Source: Nocardioides sp.
GTDB taxonomy: Bacteria; Actinomycetota; Actinomycetes; Propionibacteriales; Nocardioidaceae
Direction of reading: 5' to 3'
Length of the DNA: 64,000 nucleotides
Assembly (NCBI RefSeq): GCF_004803405.1
Contig: NZ_SSXI01000116.1
Location: forward strand, 716 to 64,715
Below the pieces are notes generated by a model, which was given only the letters and a program-made list of their open reading frames with translations, did no database searches and was not told where the DNA came from. This document shows, in pieces, positions 42,575 to 49,919 of this stretch (positions within the stretch are counted from its first letter, which is position 1; every line of letters starts with the position of its first letter). Made by a program: the position numbers and the translations under genes.

Positions 42575-43678
42575 ATGCGGGTAGCGATCTTCGAGGAAGC
42601 CGGCGCTGCTCCAGCCCTGCAGGAGGTCGAGCACACTCCATTACAGGACAACGAGGTGCTCGTCCGGATCGCCGGGGTGGGCATCTGCCACACCGACCTC
42701 ACAGGCCTGAACGGGAACGTGCCGCTGCCGACACCGGCGGTGCTGGGTCACGAGGGCGCAGGGGTCGTCGAGGCGATCGGCGCCGACGTCGAGGGCCTGG
42801 AGGCCGGCGACCACGTCGTGCTGACCTTCGACACGTGCGGGGACTGCCGAGCGTGCGGTGCCGGCCACCCGGCGTACTGCGAGCTCTTCGCACCCCTGAA
42901 CTACTTCGGCACCCGGCTGGACGGCACCACGACCATGGTCCAGGGCGACCGGGAGGTTCACGGCAGCTGGTTCGGGCAATCCTCATGGGGCACCCACGCC
43001 GTCGCGAGCGCACGCAACGCCGTCCAGGTGGACAGGGATGCACCGCTCCATCTGCTCGGACCACTCGGGTGCGGCCTCCTGACCGGAGCAGGCACCGTCC
43101 TCAACGTGCTCCGTCCGCAGCCGGGGCAGAGCATCGGGTTCTGGGGGATGGGCACCGTCGGCCTCGCCGGCCTGATGGCCGCGAAGGCGCTCGACTGCGA
43201 GAACATCGTTGCGGTCGACCTCAACGACGACAGGCTGGCCCTCGCGCGGGAGCTCGGCGCGACCCACACCTTCAACCCGTCCTCCACCAAGGACGTCGTG
43301 TGGGAGATCCTCGAAGCCACCGGGGGACTCGACTCCTCGATGGAGGCTGTCGGCCTCGGCAGCGTCGTCCGGGAGGCCCTCGGCTCGCTGCGCTCGCCCG
43401 GGGTATGCGCCACGGTGGGCCTGCAAACCCTCGAGAACGACATCACCATCGACCAGGGCCACCTCCTCATCGGTCGCACGCTGACCGGTGTCATCGAGGG
43501 CGACGCCGACCCGCACCAGCTGATCCCCGGGCTGATCCGGATGTGGCAGGACGGGCAGTTCCCGTTCGACCGGCTGATCACCGAGTACCCACTCGAGGAG
43601 CTGGCCACCGCACTCGAGGACTTCCACGCCGGCAAGGTGATCAAGCCTGTGCTCATTCCTGCCAGCTCGTCGTACTGA
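42575..43678 (+). CDS. Zinc-dependent alcohol dehydrogenase (aryl/aliphatic, MDR)
   Basis: A 367-aa medium-chain dehydrogenase: GICHTDLTGLNGNVPLPTPA (catalytic Cys, Zn), GHEGAGVVEAIGADVEGLEA, structural zinc Cys cluster in TFDTCGDCRACGAGHPAYCE, GLLTGAGTVLNVLRPQPGQS, and cofactor motif GMGTVGLAGLMAAKA with an Asp (VDLNDDR) favouring NAD. It probably oxidises the alcohol made by the P450. It is about 40% similar by eye to the second ADH at 45137. It sits in the SCP2-ALDH-ADH operon. Confidence 0.92.
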   Translation: MRVAIFEEAGAAPALQEVEHTPLQDNEVLVRIAGVGICHTDLTGLNGNVPLPTPAVLGHEGAGVVEAIGADVEGLEAGDHVVLTFDTCGDCRACGAGHPAYCELFAPLNYFGTRLDGTTTMVQGDREVHGSWFGQSSWGTHAVASARNAVQVDRDAPLHLLGPLGCGLLTGAGTVLNVLRPQPGQSIGFWGMGTVGLAGLMAAKALDCENIVAVDLNDDRLALARELGATHTFNPSSTKDVVWEILEATGGLDSSMEAVGLGSVVREALGSLRSPGVCATVGLQTLENDITIDQGHLLIGRTLTGVIEGDADPHQLIPGLIRMWQDGQFPFDRLITEYPLEELATALEDFHAGKVIKPVLIPASSSY

Positions 43679-43701
43679 CAACTCGAAAGGCAAACGAAAC
43701 G

Positions 43702-44136
43702 ATGAACACGACTGCACCAGCTCTGACGAGCGCCGCTTGGGTCGAAGAGTTCTTTCGGCACGTGGATGCGCATGACTTCGAATGGGTGGAGGCCGCCTTG
43801 ACGCCGGACTGCGTCATCGATGCCTCAGGCTTCAAGGAGACGGGCGCCGAGGTCGTGGTGTTGTGGATGGCCGGGTTCTTTGCGGCGTTCCCCGATCTGC
43901 GTCACCGCCCCTACCGCGTGATCAGTGGTACGGACGAGGTCGCTGCACTCGTACAGGTGACCGGCACGCACACCGAGGATCTCGGCTTTCCGGACGGCGC
44001 CTTCCTGCCGCCCACCGGTGCCTCCATGGACGTCGAGCTCGCTGAGTTCTGGCGCTTCGAAGGGGACCGCGTCGCCGAGTACAAGGTGATCTACGACCAG
44101 GCTGGGTTCCTCGCGCAGCTGGGAGTGGGCGTCTGA
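43702..44136 (+). CDS. SnoaL-like/nuclear transport factor 2-fold protein
   Basis: A 144-aa protein of the NTF2-like fold: WVEEFFRHVDAHDFEWVEAA, LTPDCVIDASGF, FFAAFPDLRHRPYRVISGTD, GTHTEDLGFPDGAFLPPTGA and EFWRFEGDRVAEYKVIYDQA. Members act as ester cyclases, isomerases, hydratases or polyketide cyclases, or simply bind small molecules; no specific activity can be given. ATG 43702 follows the AAAGG at 43686. It is probably the last gene of the SCP2-ALDH-ADH operon and precedes a strong terminator. Confidence 0.8.
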   Translation: MNTTAPALTSAAWVEEFFRHVDAHDFEWVEAALTPDCVIDASGFKETGAEVVVLWMAGFFAAFPDLRHRPYRVISGTDEVAALVQVTGTHTEDLGFPDGAFLPPTGASMDVELAEFWRFEGDRVAEYKVIYDQAGFLAQLGVGV

Positions 44137-44158
44137 CGTCAACGACCTGATCGCCGAA

Positions 44159-44198
44159 CAAGGGCGCTGGCCCGTCCATGGACAGGCCAGCGCCCTTG
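44159..44198 (+). terminator. Strong terminator hairpin
   Basis: caagggcgctggcc pairs perfectly with ggccagcgcccttg around a 12-base loop, followed by a short T run (tttcg). It lies between the SnoaL-like gene and the converging LLM remnant, and serves either strand. Confidence 0.85.
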
Positions 44199-44215
44199 TT
44201 TCGACTGTGGCGGTC

Positions 44216-45140
44216 TCAGCAGCGGGACGCTTCCTCGACCAGCCTGGCGAGGGTTGTCTGCTTCTGGCTCCCGCTCACGATGAGGGTCGTGAGGCAGGTG
44301 GGGGCCCATCGGTTCTTGAAGTCGTCGACCACCTTGTCCGCCGGTCCGACGAGGGCGACGTCCTCCACCATCTCAAGCGGGATGGCGTCGATCGCCTCCT
44401 GCTTGCGCCAGGCGAGGTAGCGCTCCTGCAGCTCCTGGCAGACCTCAGCCCATCCGCACGAACAGGTCGTTGTGGAAGTTCGCGCTCTTGGCGCCCATGC
44501 CCCCGCATAGAGACCGATGATGGGCTTGATGCGTGAGGCCGCGAGCTCGACATCCTCGTCCTCCGCCATGAACACCACGCCTGCAACCTCGAAGGTCTCG
44601 GCGGTGTGCCGGGCACCCGGTACGTCGAAGCCCTCGGCCAGCGCCGATCGATAGAAGGCGTCGGACTTGGGGGAGAACCAGAGGGGCAGCCAGCCGTCGG
44701 CTATCTCTGCGGCGAGTGCGACGTTCTTCGGACCTTCTGCGCCGAGGTACACAGGGATGTCCGTACGAACCGGGTGCACGGTGGATCGCAGCGCCTTCCC
44801 GAGCCCGGTGCCGTCGGCGCCTCCATACGGCAGCTGGTAGTGCCGCCCGGAAGACTCCACCGGCGCGTTTCGCGCCCAGACTCGGCGCATGATCTCCACG
44901 TATTCCCGGGTTCGCTCGAGTGGTCTCGGATACGGCGCGCAGTACCAGCCCTCGACGACCTGCGGGCCCGACGCACCGAGCGTCGATCGCGCGGTCGGCG
45001 TCGGTGAAGGTGCCCCTGGGCGCCTCGCCGAACGGCGCCTCGGTGGCCGGGCACATGATCTGGGTGACCTCGCGGCCGCTCGACGGATGCCACGCGCCTC
45101 CGATGAAGAGGTCCGTGCGCGCGTAGGTCAGCGTGCTCAT
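44216..45140 (-). pseudogene. Chimera of an aldehyde dehydrogenase N-terminus and an F420-dependent LLM oxidoreductase
   Basis: From ATG 45140 the first ~55 codons read MSTLTYARTDLFIGGAWHPS and a following C-PATEAPFGEAP segment, the start of an aldehyde dehydrogenase. Near 44985 the sequence switches, one base out of frame, into the middle of an LLM-class F420 oxidoreductase (GASGPQVVEGWYCAPYPRPL, VEIMRRVWARNAPVESSGRH, PVYLGAEGPKNVALAAEIAD, VPLEM-like EMVEDVALVGPADKVVDDF). Inside the LLM part, a missing base near 44505 and two missing bases near 44448 give about 20 altered residues, where the alternative frame reads GGMGAKSANFHNDLFVRMG. The product is most likely inactive. It overlaps the ADH stop by ATGA. 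Confidence 0.75.
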
Positions 45141-46249
45141 GTCGCTGCTCCCGGGATGAGGACGGCCTTGATGGTGTGGCCGCTGGCCATGTCGGCCTCG
45201 GCCTGGTTGATGTCAGTCATCGGGTAGGTCCGGATGAGGCGGTCGAAAGGCAGCCGGCCCTGTCGCCACAGGTCGATGAGCTCGGGAATGAGTGCACGTG
45301 GGACCGCGTCACCCTCGAGGATGCCGGTGATGGTCTTGCCGGTCGCGAGGGCATCACCCGGCAGATCGAAGGGCCCTGCCACGGCGGAGACGAGGCCGAG
45401 GGTGCCCTGGGCGCGCAGCGCGGCGACCGCTGCCGCGACGACCATGGGCGCTCCAGTGGTGTCCAAGGCGGTATCGGTGCCCCCCTTGGCGATCTCCTTG
45501 ACCTGACGGGCGATCTCCCCCGCAGAGAGGCCGGCTGAATCGACGACGTGCGTCGCGCCGAGCTCCAGCGCGAGCTCCAGCCGAGAGTGGTGCCGGTCGA
45601 CCGCGATGACGTGCTCGGCGTCCGCTGCTGCGGCCGCCATCACGGCCGAGAGCCCGACCGTCCCTGCGCCGTAGATGGCCGTGCTTTCGCCTTCCGCGAC
45701 CCGGAGGACCCGGAACACCGAGCCTGCGCCCGTGAGCACTCCACACGCCAGGGGACCGAGGAGCTCCAGCGGGACGTCGTCGGGCACCGGGACGACGTTG
45801 CGCGCCTCGACCACGGCGTGGCTCGCGAACGAGGACTGTCCGAACCATCGGGCACCGATCGGGGTGCCTGCGATGTCGTGCGCTCGGGCCTCGTCGGCGC
45901 TGGAGCGGCCAACCATGTTCCGCCCCCAGAAGGAACGGCAGTAGGCGGGATGCCCGTCCGTGCAGGCCCGACAGGTGCCGCAGTGGTCGAAGGACAGCAC
46001 GACGTGGCTGCCGACGGCGACATCGGTGACGTCCGTCCCGGTCGCGGTCACCACCCCGGCGCCCTCGTGGCCCAGGATCAGCGGTGGCTGCGCCATGAAC
46101 CCGTCGATGCGCGGGAGCAGGTCGGTGTGGCAGAACCCCGTACCGGCGATCTCGATGAGCACCTCGCCTCGTCCGGGCTCGGCGAGCTCTACGTCCTCGA
46201 TCTTGAAGGCGCCACCGCGCTCGCGCAGTACTGCCGCCTGGATATACAT
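45137..46249 (-). CDS. Zinc-dependent alcohol dehydrogenase (MDR)
   Basis: A 370-aa medium-chain dehydrogenase: TGFCHTDLLPRIDGFMAQPP, GHEGAGVVTATGTDVTDVAV, structural zinc Cys cluster SFDHCGTCRACTDGHPAYCR, GVLTGAGSVFRVLRVAEGES and GAGTVGLSAVMAAAAADAEH with VDRHHSR. It belongs to the same subgroup as the ADH at 42575. ATG 46249 follows GAGGAGCTTTC. A consensus TetR-type operator lies 14 bp upstream. It originally preceded an aldehyde dehydrogenase gene, of which only the beginning remains (see 44216-45140). Confidence 0.9.
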   Translation of the reverse strand: MYIQAAVLRERGGAFKIEDVELAEPGRGEVLIEIAGTGFCHTDLLPRIDGFMAQPPLILGHEGAGVVTATGTDVTDVAVGSHVVLSFDHCGTCRACTDGHPAYCRSFWGRNMVGRSSADEARAHDIAGTPIGARWFGQSSFASHAVVEARNVVPVPDDVPLELLGPLACGVLTGAGSVFRVLRVAEGESTAIYGAGTVGLSAVMAAAAADAEHVIAVDRHHSRLELALELGATHVVDSAGLSAGEIARQVKEIAKGGTDTALDTTGAPMVVAAAVAALRAQGTLGLVSAVAGPFDLPGDALATGKTITGILEGDAVPRALIPELIDLWRQGRLPFDRLIRTYPMTDINQAEADMASGHTIKAVLIPGAAT

Positions 46250-46262
46250 GAAAGCTCCTCGT

Positions 46263-46280
46263 TGACCGTGCGTACGGTCA
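46263..46280. promoter_or_regulatory. TetR-type operator upstream of the alcohol dehydrogenase
   Basis: TGACCGTGCGTACGGTCA flanked by T and A (TTGACC...GGTCAA), giving a 20-bp near-palindrome directly before the start at 46249. Confidence 0.8.
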
Positions 46281-46328
46281 ACTCTAGCGCGGCATGCCGA
46301 CCTACGCCAGAGCGGATCTGCCCTCGCT

Positions 46329-47012
46329 TCAGGAAGCGGCTTTGCCCTCGGTCTCCGCAACGACCTGCATCGCGTCCCGGACGGCCTTCGCGGCCCGCCC
46401 CGCCGGGTCGCTGAGCTCTGTCACGCGGTCGCGGTCGACCAGCAGGCTGCCCAGGACGAGGTCCACCAGAGCGCTTCCGATGGCATCGATGGGGCGATCG
46501 CCGTCCGGGTGGAACCAGGTCCACGCCCACTGCGCCGAACCGAACATCAGCAGCGCGTCGACGGTGGGGTCCACCTGGCGGAAGACCCCAGCGTCGACTC
46601 CGGCCTGGATGACGTCCCGAACGCGGGTGAAGTACTGCTGCCGCAGCTCTGCTCCCTTGGCCATCGACTCCTCGTCAGCCAGCCTGACGACCTCGCGCTG
46701 GAACGCGACCGTCGCCGCGCGATCCTCCACGTGGTACAGCATGAAGGCGTGGAGCGCGGCCGCGAGCTGCTCGGCCGGGTCTTTCAGCTTCTCGAGCATG
46801 TGGTCGAGCTCGGCCAGCCGGCGCGTCATGTAGGACTCATGCAGCGCTGCGAGGATCCTGTCCTTGGTGCCGAAGTGGTGCACGATCGTGCCCTTGGACA
46901 CGCCGAGCTCCTTCGCGACCAGACCGAAGTTGACGCCGTCGTAGCCGATCTCGGCGATGTGTCGGGTGAACGTGTCGAGGATTTCGTTGTACCGTCCAGC
47001 ACCGGTCGCCAT
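46329..47012 (-). CDS. TetR family regulator (KstR2-like), candidate master regulator of the locus
   Basis: A 227-aa regulator with an N-terminal HTH (DGVNFGLVAKELGVSKGTIV, HHFGTKDRILAALHESYMTR) and a ligand domain whose QREVVRLADEES and FGSAQWAWTWFHPDGDRP segments recall KstR2-type acyl-CoA-responsive repressors. A copy of the palindromic operator (47072-47089) lies 60 bp upstream of its start, implying autoregulation. As the only intact TetR gene seen in the window and central to the locus, it is the best candidate to bind the other copies and be released by a pathway acyl-CoA. Confidence 0.88.
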   Translation of the reverse strand: MATGAGRYNEILDTFTRHIAEIGYDGVNFGLVAKELGVSKGTIVHHFGTKDRILAALHESYMTRRLAELDHMLEKLKDPAEQLAAALHAFMLYHVEDRAATVAFQREVVRLADEESMAKGAELRQQYFTRVRDVIQAGVDAGVFRQVDPTVDALLMFGSAQWAWTWFHPDGDRPIDAIGSALVDLVLGSLLVDRDRVTELSDPAGRAAKAVRDAMQVVAETEGKAAS

Positions 47013-47071
47013 CAGGGCTCCTTCTGTCCGCGGAGTTGCGAGTCGCTTGTCAAGCCCACTCTAGAGGAGCC

Positions 47072-47089
47072 TGACCGCACAGGCGGTCA
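47072..47089. promoter_or_regulatory. TetR-type operator upstream of the TetR gene
   Basis: TGACCGCACAGGCGGTCA: both TGACCG and CGGTCA half-sites are intact, and only the centre deviates. It overlaps the stop of the ligase gene at 47087 and lies 60 bp before the TetR start. Confidence 0.7.
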
Positions 47090-48616
47090 TCCGAACTTGG
47101 CTTTGAGGTCGCGCTTGAGGATCTTCCCCGTGGGGTTCCTGGGAAGGGCGTCGACGAAGGTGATGCCCGTCGGGCACTTGTAGTGGGCGAGTCGCTGACG
47201 CGCGTACGCGATCAGCTCGGATGCCTCGGGCTCCGAGCCGCTCTCGGGGGTGACGATGGCGTGGACGGTCTCGCCCCACTTCCGGTCGGGCAACCCGATG
47301 ACGGCGACTTCAGCGACCGCAGGGTGCTGGATCAGGACGCGTTCCACCTCGGCGGGGTAGACGTTCTCTCCGCCGGTGATGACCATGTCCTTGACCCGGT
47401 CCTCGATGTAGAGGTATCCGTCCTCGTCCATCCGGCCAGCGTCCCCGGTCCGGAGCCACCCGCCGACGATCGATTCGGCTGACGCATCGGGCTTGTTCCA
47501 GTAGCCCAGCATCACCTGGGGCGACTTCACCCAGAACTCGCCGACCTCGCCGAGTGCGGCGTCCTTGCCGCTGCTGGGGTCGACGACGCGGACGTCGCTT
47601 CCGGGCAGCGGGCGTCCCGCCGAGGCACGCAGGTGGGCACGCTCGGGGTCCCGGTGGTCGTCGGGTCCGAGGACGCAGAAGACCCCGGACATCTCGGTCA
47701 TGCCGTAGACCGAGTACAGCGGGGTGTCCAGCGTCGCCAGGGTCTTCTCCATGAGCGGGGCGGGCATGGGGGAGCCGCCGTACCCGATCACGTGGAGACT
47801 CTTCGTGGCCTCGACAAGGTCGGGCTGGGCGAGCAGCATCTGGATGAGCGCGGGCACGAAGAAGGCGTGGGTCACCTGCTCGTCCTTGATCAGCTTCAAG
47901 AGGTCCGCGGGGACGGCGTCGCGGGCGATGATGGTCCGCCCGCCGGCGTACATCCCACCGATGGCCCAGCTGGTGCCTCCCACGTGGAAGAGCGGCATCG
48001 CCACCAGGTTCACCGTCGACTCGTCCATCTTGTACGCCGGCAGCAGTGCCTCGCTGTGGGCAGCAAGGCCGGCCTGCGAGAGCATGGCGCCCTTCGGCCA
48101 GCCCGTCGTGCCTGACGTGTAGAGCTGCAGGAAGCAGTCGTCGGCGGAAGCGTGGTGGCGCTCGGAGAGGGGCGTGCCGGCCGCGACGAGCGCCTCGTAC
48201 TCGTCCTGGTCTCCGCCGAGGACGACGATCCGCCGCAGCTTGGGCAGCTCGGACCGGATCGCCTCCACGGAGCTGGCGAACTCCTCGCCGACGATGAGGA
48301 TCTCGGCCGTGGTGTCGTCGATGACGTAGGCGAGCTCCTCGGGCGACAGGCGGAAGTTGACGACCGCGTGGGCTGCGCCCAGCAGGGAGGCCGCGAAGGT
48401 CGTCTCGAGGCAAGCGGGATGGTTCTTGTCCAGGAAGGCTATCCGGTCGCCCTCGGTGACGCCCTCGGCGCGGAGGGCGCCCGCCAGTCGCAGGATGCGG
48501 GCACGGAGCTCGGTCCAGGTCCAGGCCCGGCTGCCGAAGAGCAGTGCGACGGCATCGGGGTGTTGGCTGGCCTGGCGTTCGATGATCTCGAAGATGCCGT
48601 TCGGGGTAACGCCCAT
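47087..48616 (-). CDS. AMP-binding acyl-CoA synthetase
   Basis: A 509-aa ligase: LQLYTSGTTGWPKGAMLSQA (P-loop), MPLFHVGGTSWAIGGMYAGG, VYGMTEMSGVFCVLGPDDHR, GWLRTGDAGRMDEDGYLYIE, DRVKDMVITGGENVYPAEVE and the A10 Lys in RNPTGKILKRDLKAKFG. This is the FadD3/FadD-like group acting on fatty or alicyclic acids. It is the second or third CoA ligase of the locus, so at least two acids may be activated. It starts at ATG 48616, 13 bp from a TetR-type operator, and lies directly upstream of the TetR gene on the same strand. Confidence 0.9.
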   Translation of the reverse strand: MGVTPNGIFEIIERQASQHPDAVALLFGSRAWTWTELRARILRLAGALRAEGVTEGDRIAFLDKNHPACLETTFAASLLGAAHAVVNFRLSPEELAYVIDDTTAEILIVGEEFASSVEAIRSELPKLRRIVVLGGDQDEYEALVAAGTPLSERHHASADDCFLQLYTSGTTGWPKGAMLSQAGLAAHSEALLPAYKMDESTVNLVAMPLFHVGGTSWAIGGMYAGGRTIIARDAVPADLLKLIKDEQVTHAFFVPALIQMLLAQPDLVEATKSLHVIGYGGSPMPAPLMEKTLATLDTPLYSVYGMTEMSGVFCVLGPDDHRDPERAHLRASAGRPLPGSDVRVVDPSSGKDAALGEVGEFWVKSPQVMLGYWNKPDASAESIVGGWLRTGDAGRMDEDGYLYIEDRVKDMVITGGENVYPAEVERVLIQHPAVAEVAVIGLPDRKWGETVHAIVTPESGSEPEASELIAYARQRLAHYKCPTGITFVDALPRNPTGKILKRDLKAKFG

Positions 48617-48628
48617 GGTTCCTGCTCC

Positions 48629-48646
48629 TGACTGTACGTGCGGTCA
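48629..48646. promoter_or_regulatory. TetR-type operator upstream of the acyl-CoA synthetase
   Basis: TGACTGTACGTGCGGTCA, one half-site mismatch (ACTG for ACCG), placed 13 bp before the synthetase start in the divergent region shared with the hydrolase-P450 operon. Confidence 0.75.
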
Positions 48647-48702
48647 ATACGACGATGGGATCCGAGCATAGGCGCAATGTGAGCGAGGGCACAAGAGTTG
48701 AC

Positions 48703-48720
48703 TGACCGTGCGTACGGTCA
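48703..48720. promoter_or_regulatory. TetR-type operator upstream of the hydrolase-P450 operon
   Basis: TGACCGTGCGTACGGTCA, identical to the copies at 32096 and 46263, 15 bp before the alpha/beta hydrolase start at 48735. Confidence 0.8.
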
Positions 48721-48734
48721 CTAGCCTGTTTCGC

Positions 48735-49919
48735 ATGGTCACCCCCTCCAGCAGCAGCGGCGAGACGTGCGATCGCGACGTCGGGCTGGACCCGAGGGCG
48801 CGAGCATTCCTGCGGATGCTGGAGATCTGGGGCTGGCCGCCGACGTGGACGCGGACGCCCCGGCAGGCACGTCATGACCTCCGGATCCTGCATGCAGCGA
48901 CCGGCAGCTGGCGCCCCGTTCGCGACGTCCGCGACGCGAGGATCCCCGGACCCGACGGCACGATCCCGGTCCGGGTCTACCGCCCCGGGCGCCGTGGGGA
49001 CACGGATCGGCCCCTGATCGTTTACTTCCACGGTGGTGGCTTCGTCATCGGTGACTTGTTCACGGCCGACGGCGCGTGTCGCCGGCTGGCGAACGCCGCC
49101 GGGGCGACGGTCGTCTCGGTGCACTACCGGCGTGCTCCCGAGCACCCGCTGCCTGCGGCCCAGGAGGACGCCTACGCCGCCGCTCGCTGGGTCCAGCAGC
49201 ACGCACGCCAGCTGGGCGCAGATCCTGGCCGCCTGGTCGTGGCTGGTGACTCGGCCGGTGGGGGACTCGCCGCCCACGTCGCGCAGCGCCTTCGCGACGA
49301 CGGCCGCGCACCGGCGGCGCTGCAGGTGCTGGTGAATCCCGGTCTGGACTTCAGCCTCGAGCACACCGACCGGGACCCGGCACTCGCCAGGTTGCTGGAC
49401 TGGGACACGATCGACTGGTTCGCCGCACACGCGGTTCCGCCAGCGGTCGATCGCACCGACCCGGTGATCTCTCCCTCGCGGGCCCCCGACCTGACCGGCC
49501 TCCCGCCGGCCGTCGTGATCACGGCCGGCGTCGACCCGTTCCGCCAGGACGCCAAGCACTACGTGCGGGCGCTGGAGTCCGCCGGTGTCGCCGTCGAGTG
49601 GCACGACTTCCCCGGCCAGCTGCACGGGTTCACCGACATGGACCTGGTCTTCCCGGCCGCCCGCGACAGCCTCCAGCGGATCGCCACGGCCGTTCGTCGA
49701 GCCACCGCGGCAGAGATGCCCGTCGCCCTCGTCTCCGACGAGCGCATCCCATGGAGCCGACCAGACGGAGGGCTGCTGCGGCGACTGTGGGAGGACGCCC
49801 AGAGGCTCCCGCTGGTCAACGGACCCGACGCGCTGCGCAGCCTGCTCGCCGCCCGGCTGACCACGGCAGCCTTCCGGCTGCACCCGTCGACAGGCACCTG
49901 CGGAGGGGCAGGGCCATGA
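48735..49919 (+). CDS. Alpha/beta hydrolase (hormone-sensitive-lipase family)
   Basis: A 394-aa esterase of the HSL group. It has IVYFHGGGFVIGDLFTADGA (oxyanion hole HGGG), VSVHYRRAPEHPLPAAQEDA, the nucleophile in VVAGDSAGGGLAAHVAQRL, an acid in VVITAGVDPFRQDAKHYVRA and a His in DFPGQLHGFTDMDLVFPAAR. A C-terminal extension of about 60 residues is unusual. It may hydrolyse an ester or lactone intermediate, fitting a pathway that makes hydroxy acids. ATG 48735 is used, since an earlier open frame runs through the operator. Its stop overlaps the P450 start (ATGA). Confidence 0.88.
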   Translation: MVTPSSSSGETCDRDVGLDPRARAFLRMLEIWGWPPTWTRTPRQARHDLRILHAATGSWRPVRDVRDARIPGPDGTIPVRVYRPGRRGDTDRPLIVYFHGGGFVIGDLFTADGACRRLANAAGATVVSVHYRRAPEHPLPAAQEDAYAAARWVQQHARQLGADPGRLVVAGDSAGGGLAAHVAQRLRDDGRAPAALQVLVNPGLDFSLEHTDRDPALARLLDWDTIDWFAAHAVPPAVDRTDPVISPSRAPDLTGLPPAVVITAGVDPFRQDAKHYVRALESAGVAVEWHDFPGQLHGFTDMDLVFPAARDSLQRIATAVRRATAAEMPVALVSDERIPWSRPDGGLLRRLWEDAQRLPLVNGPDALRSLLAARLTTAAFRLHPSTGTCGGAGP

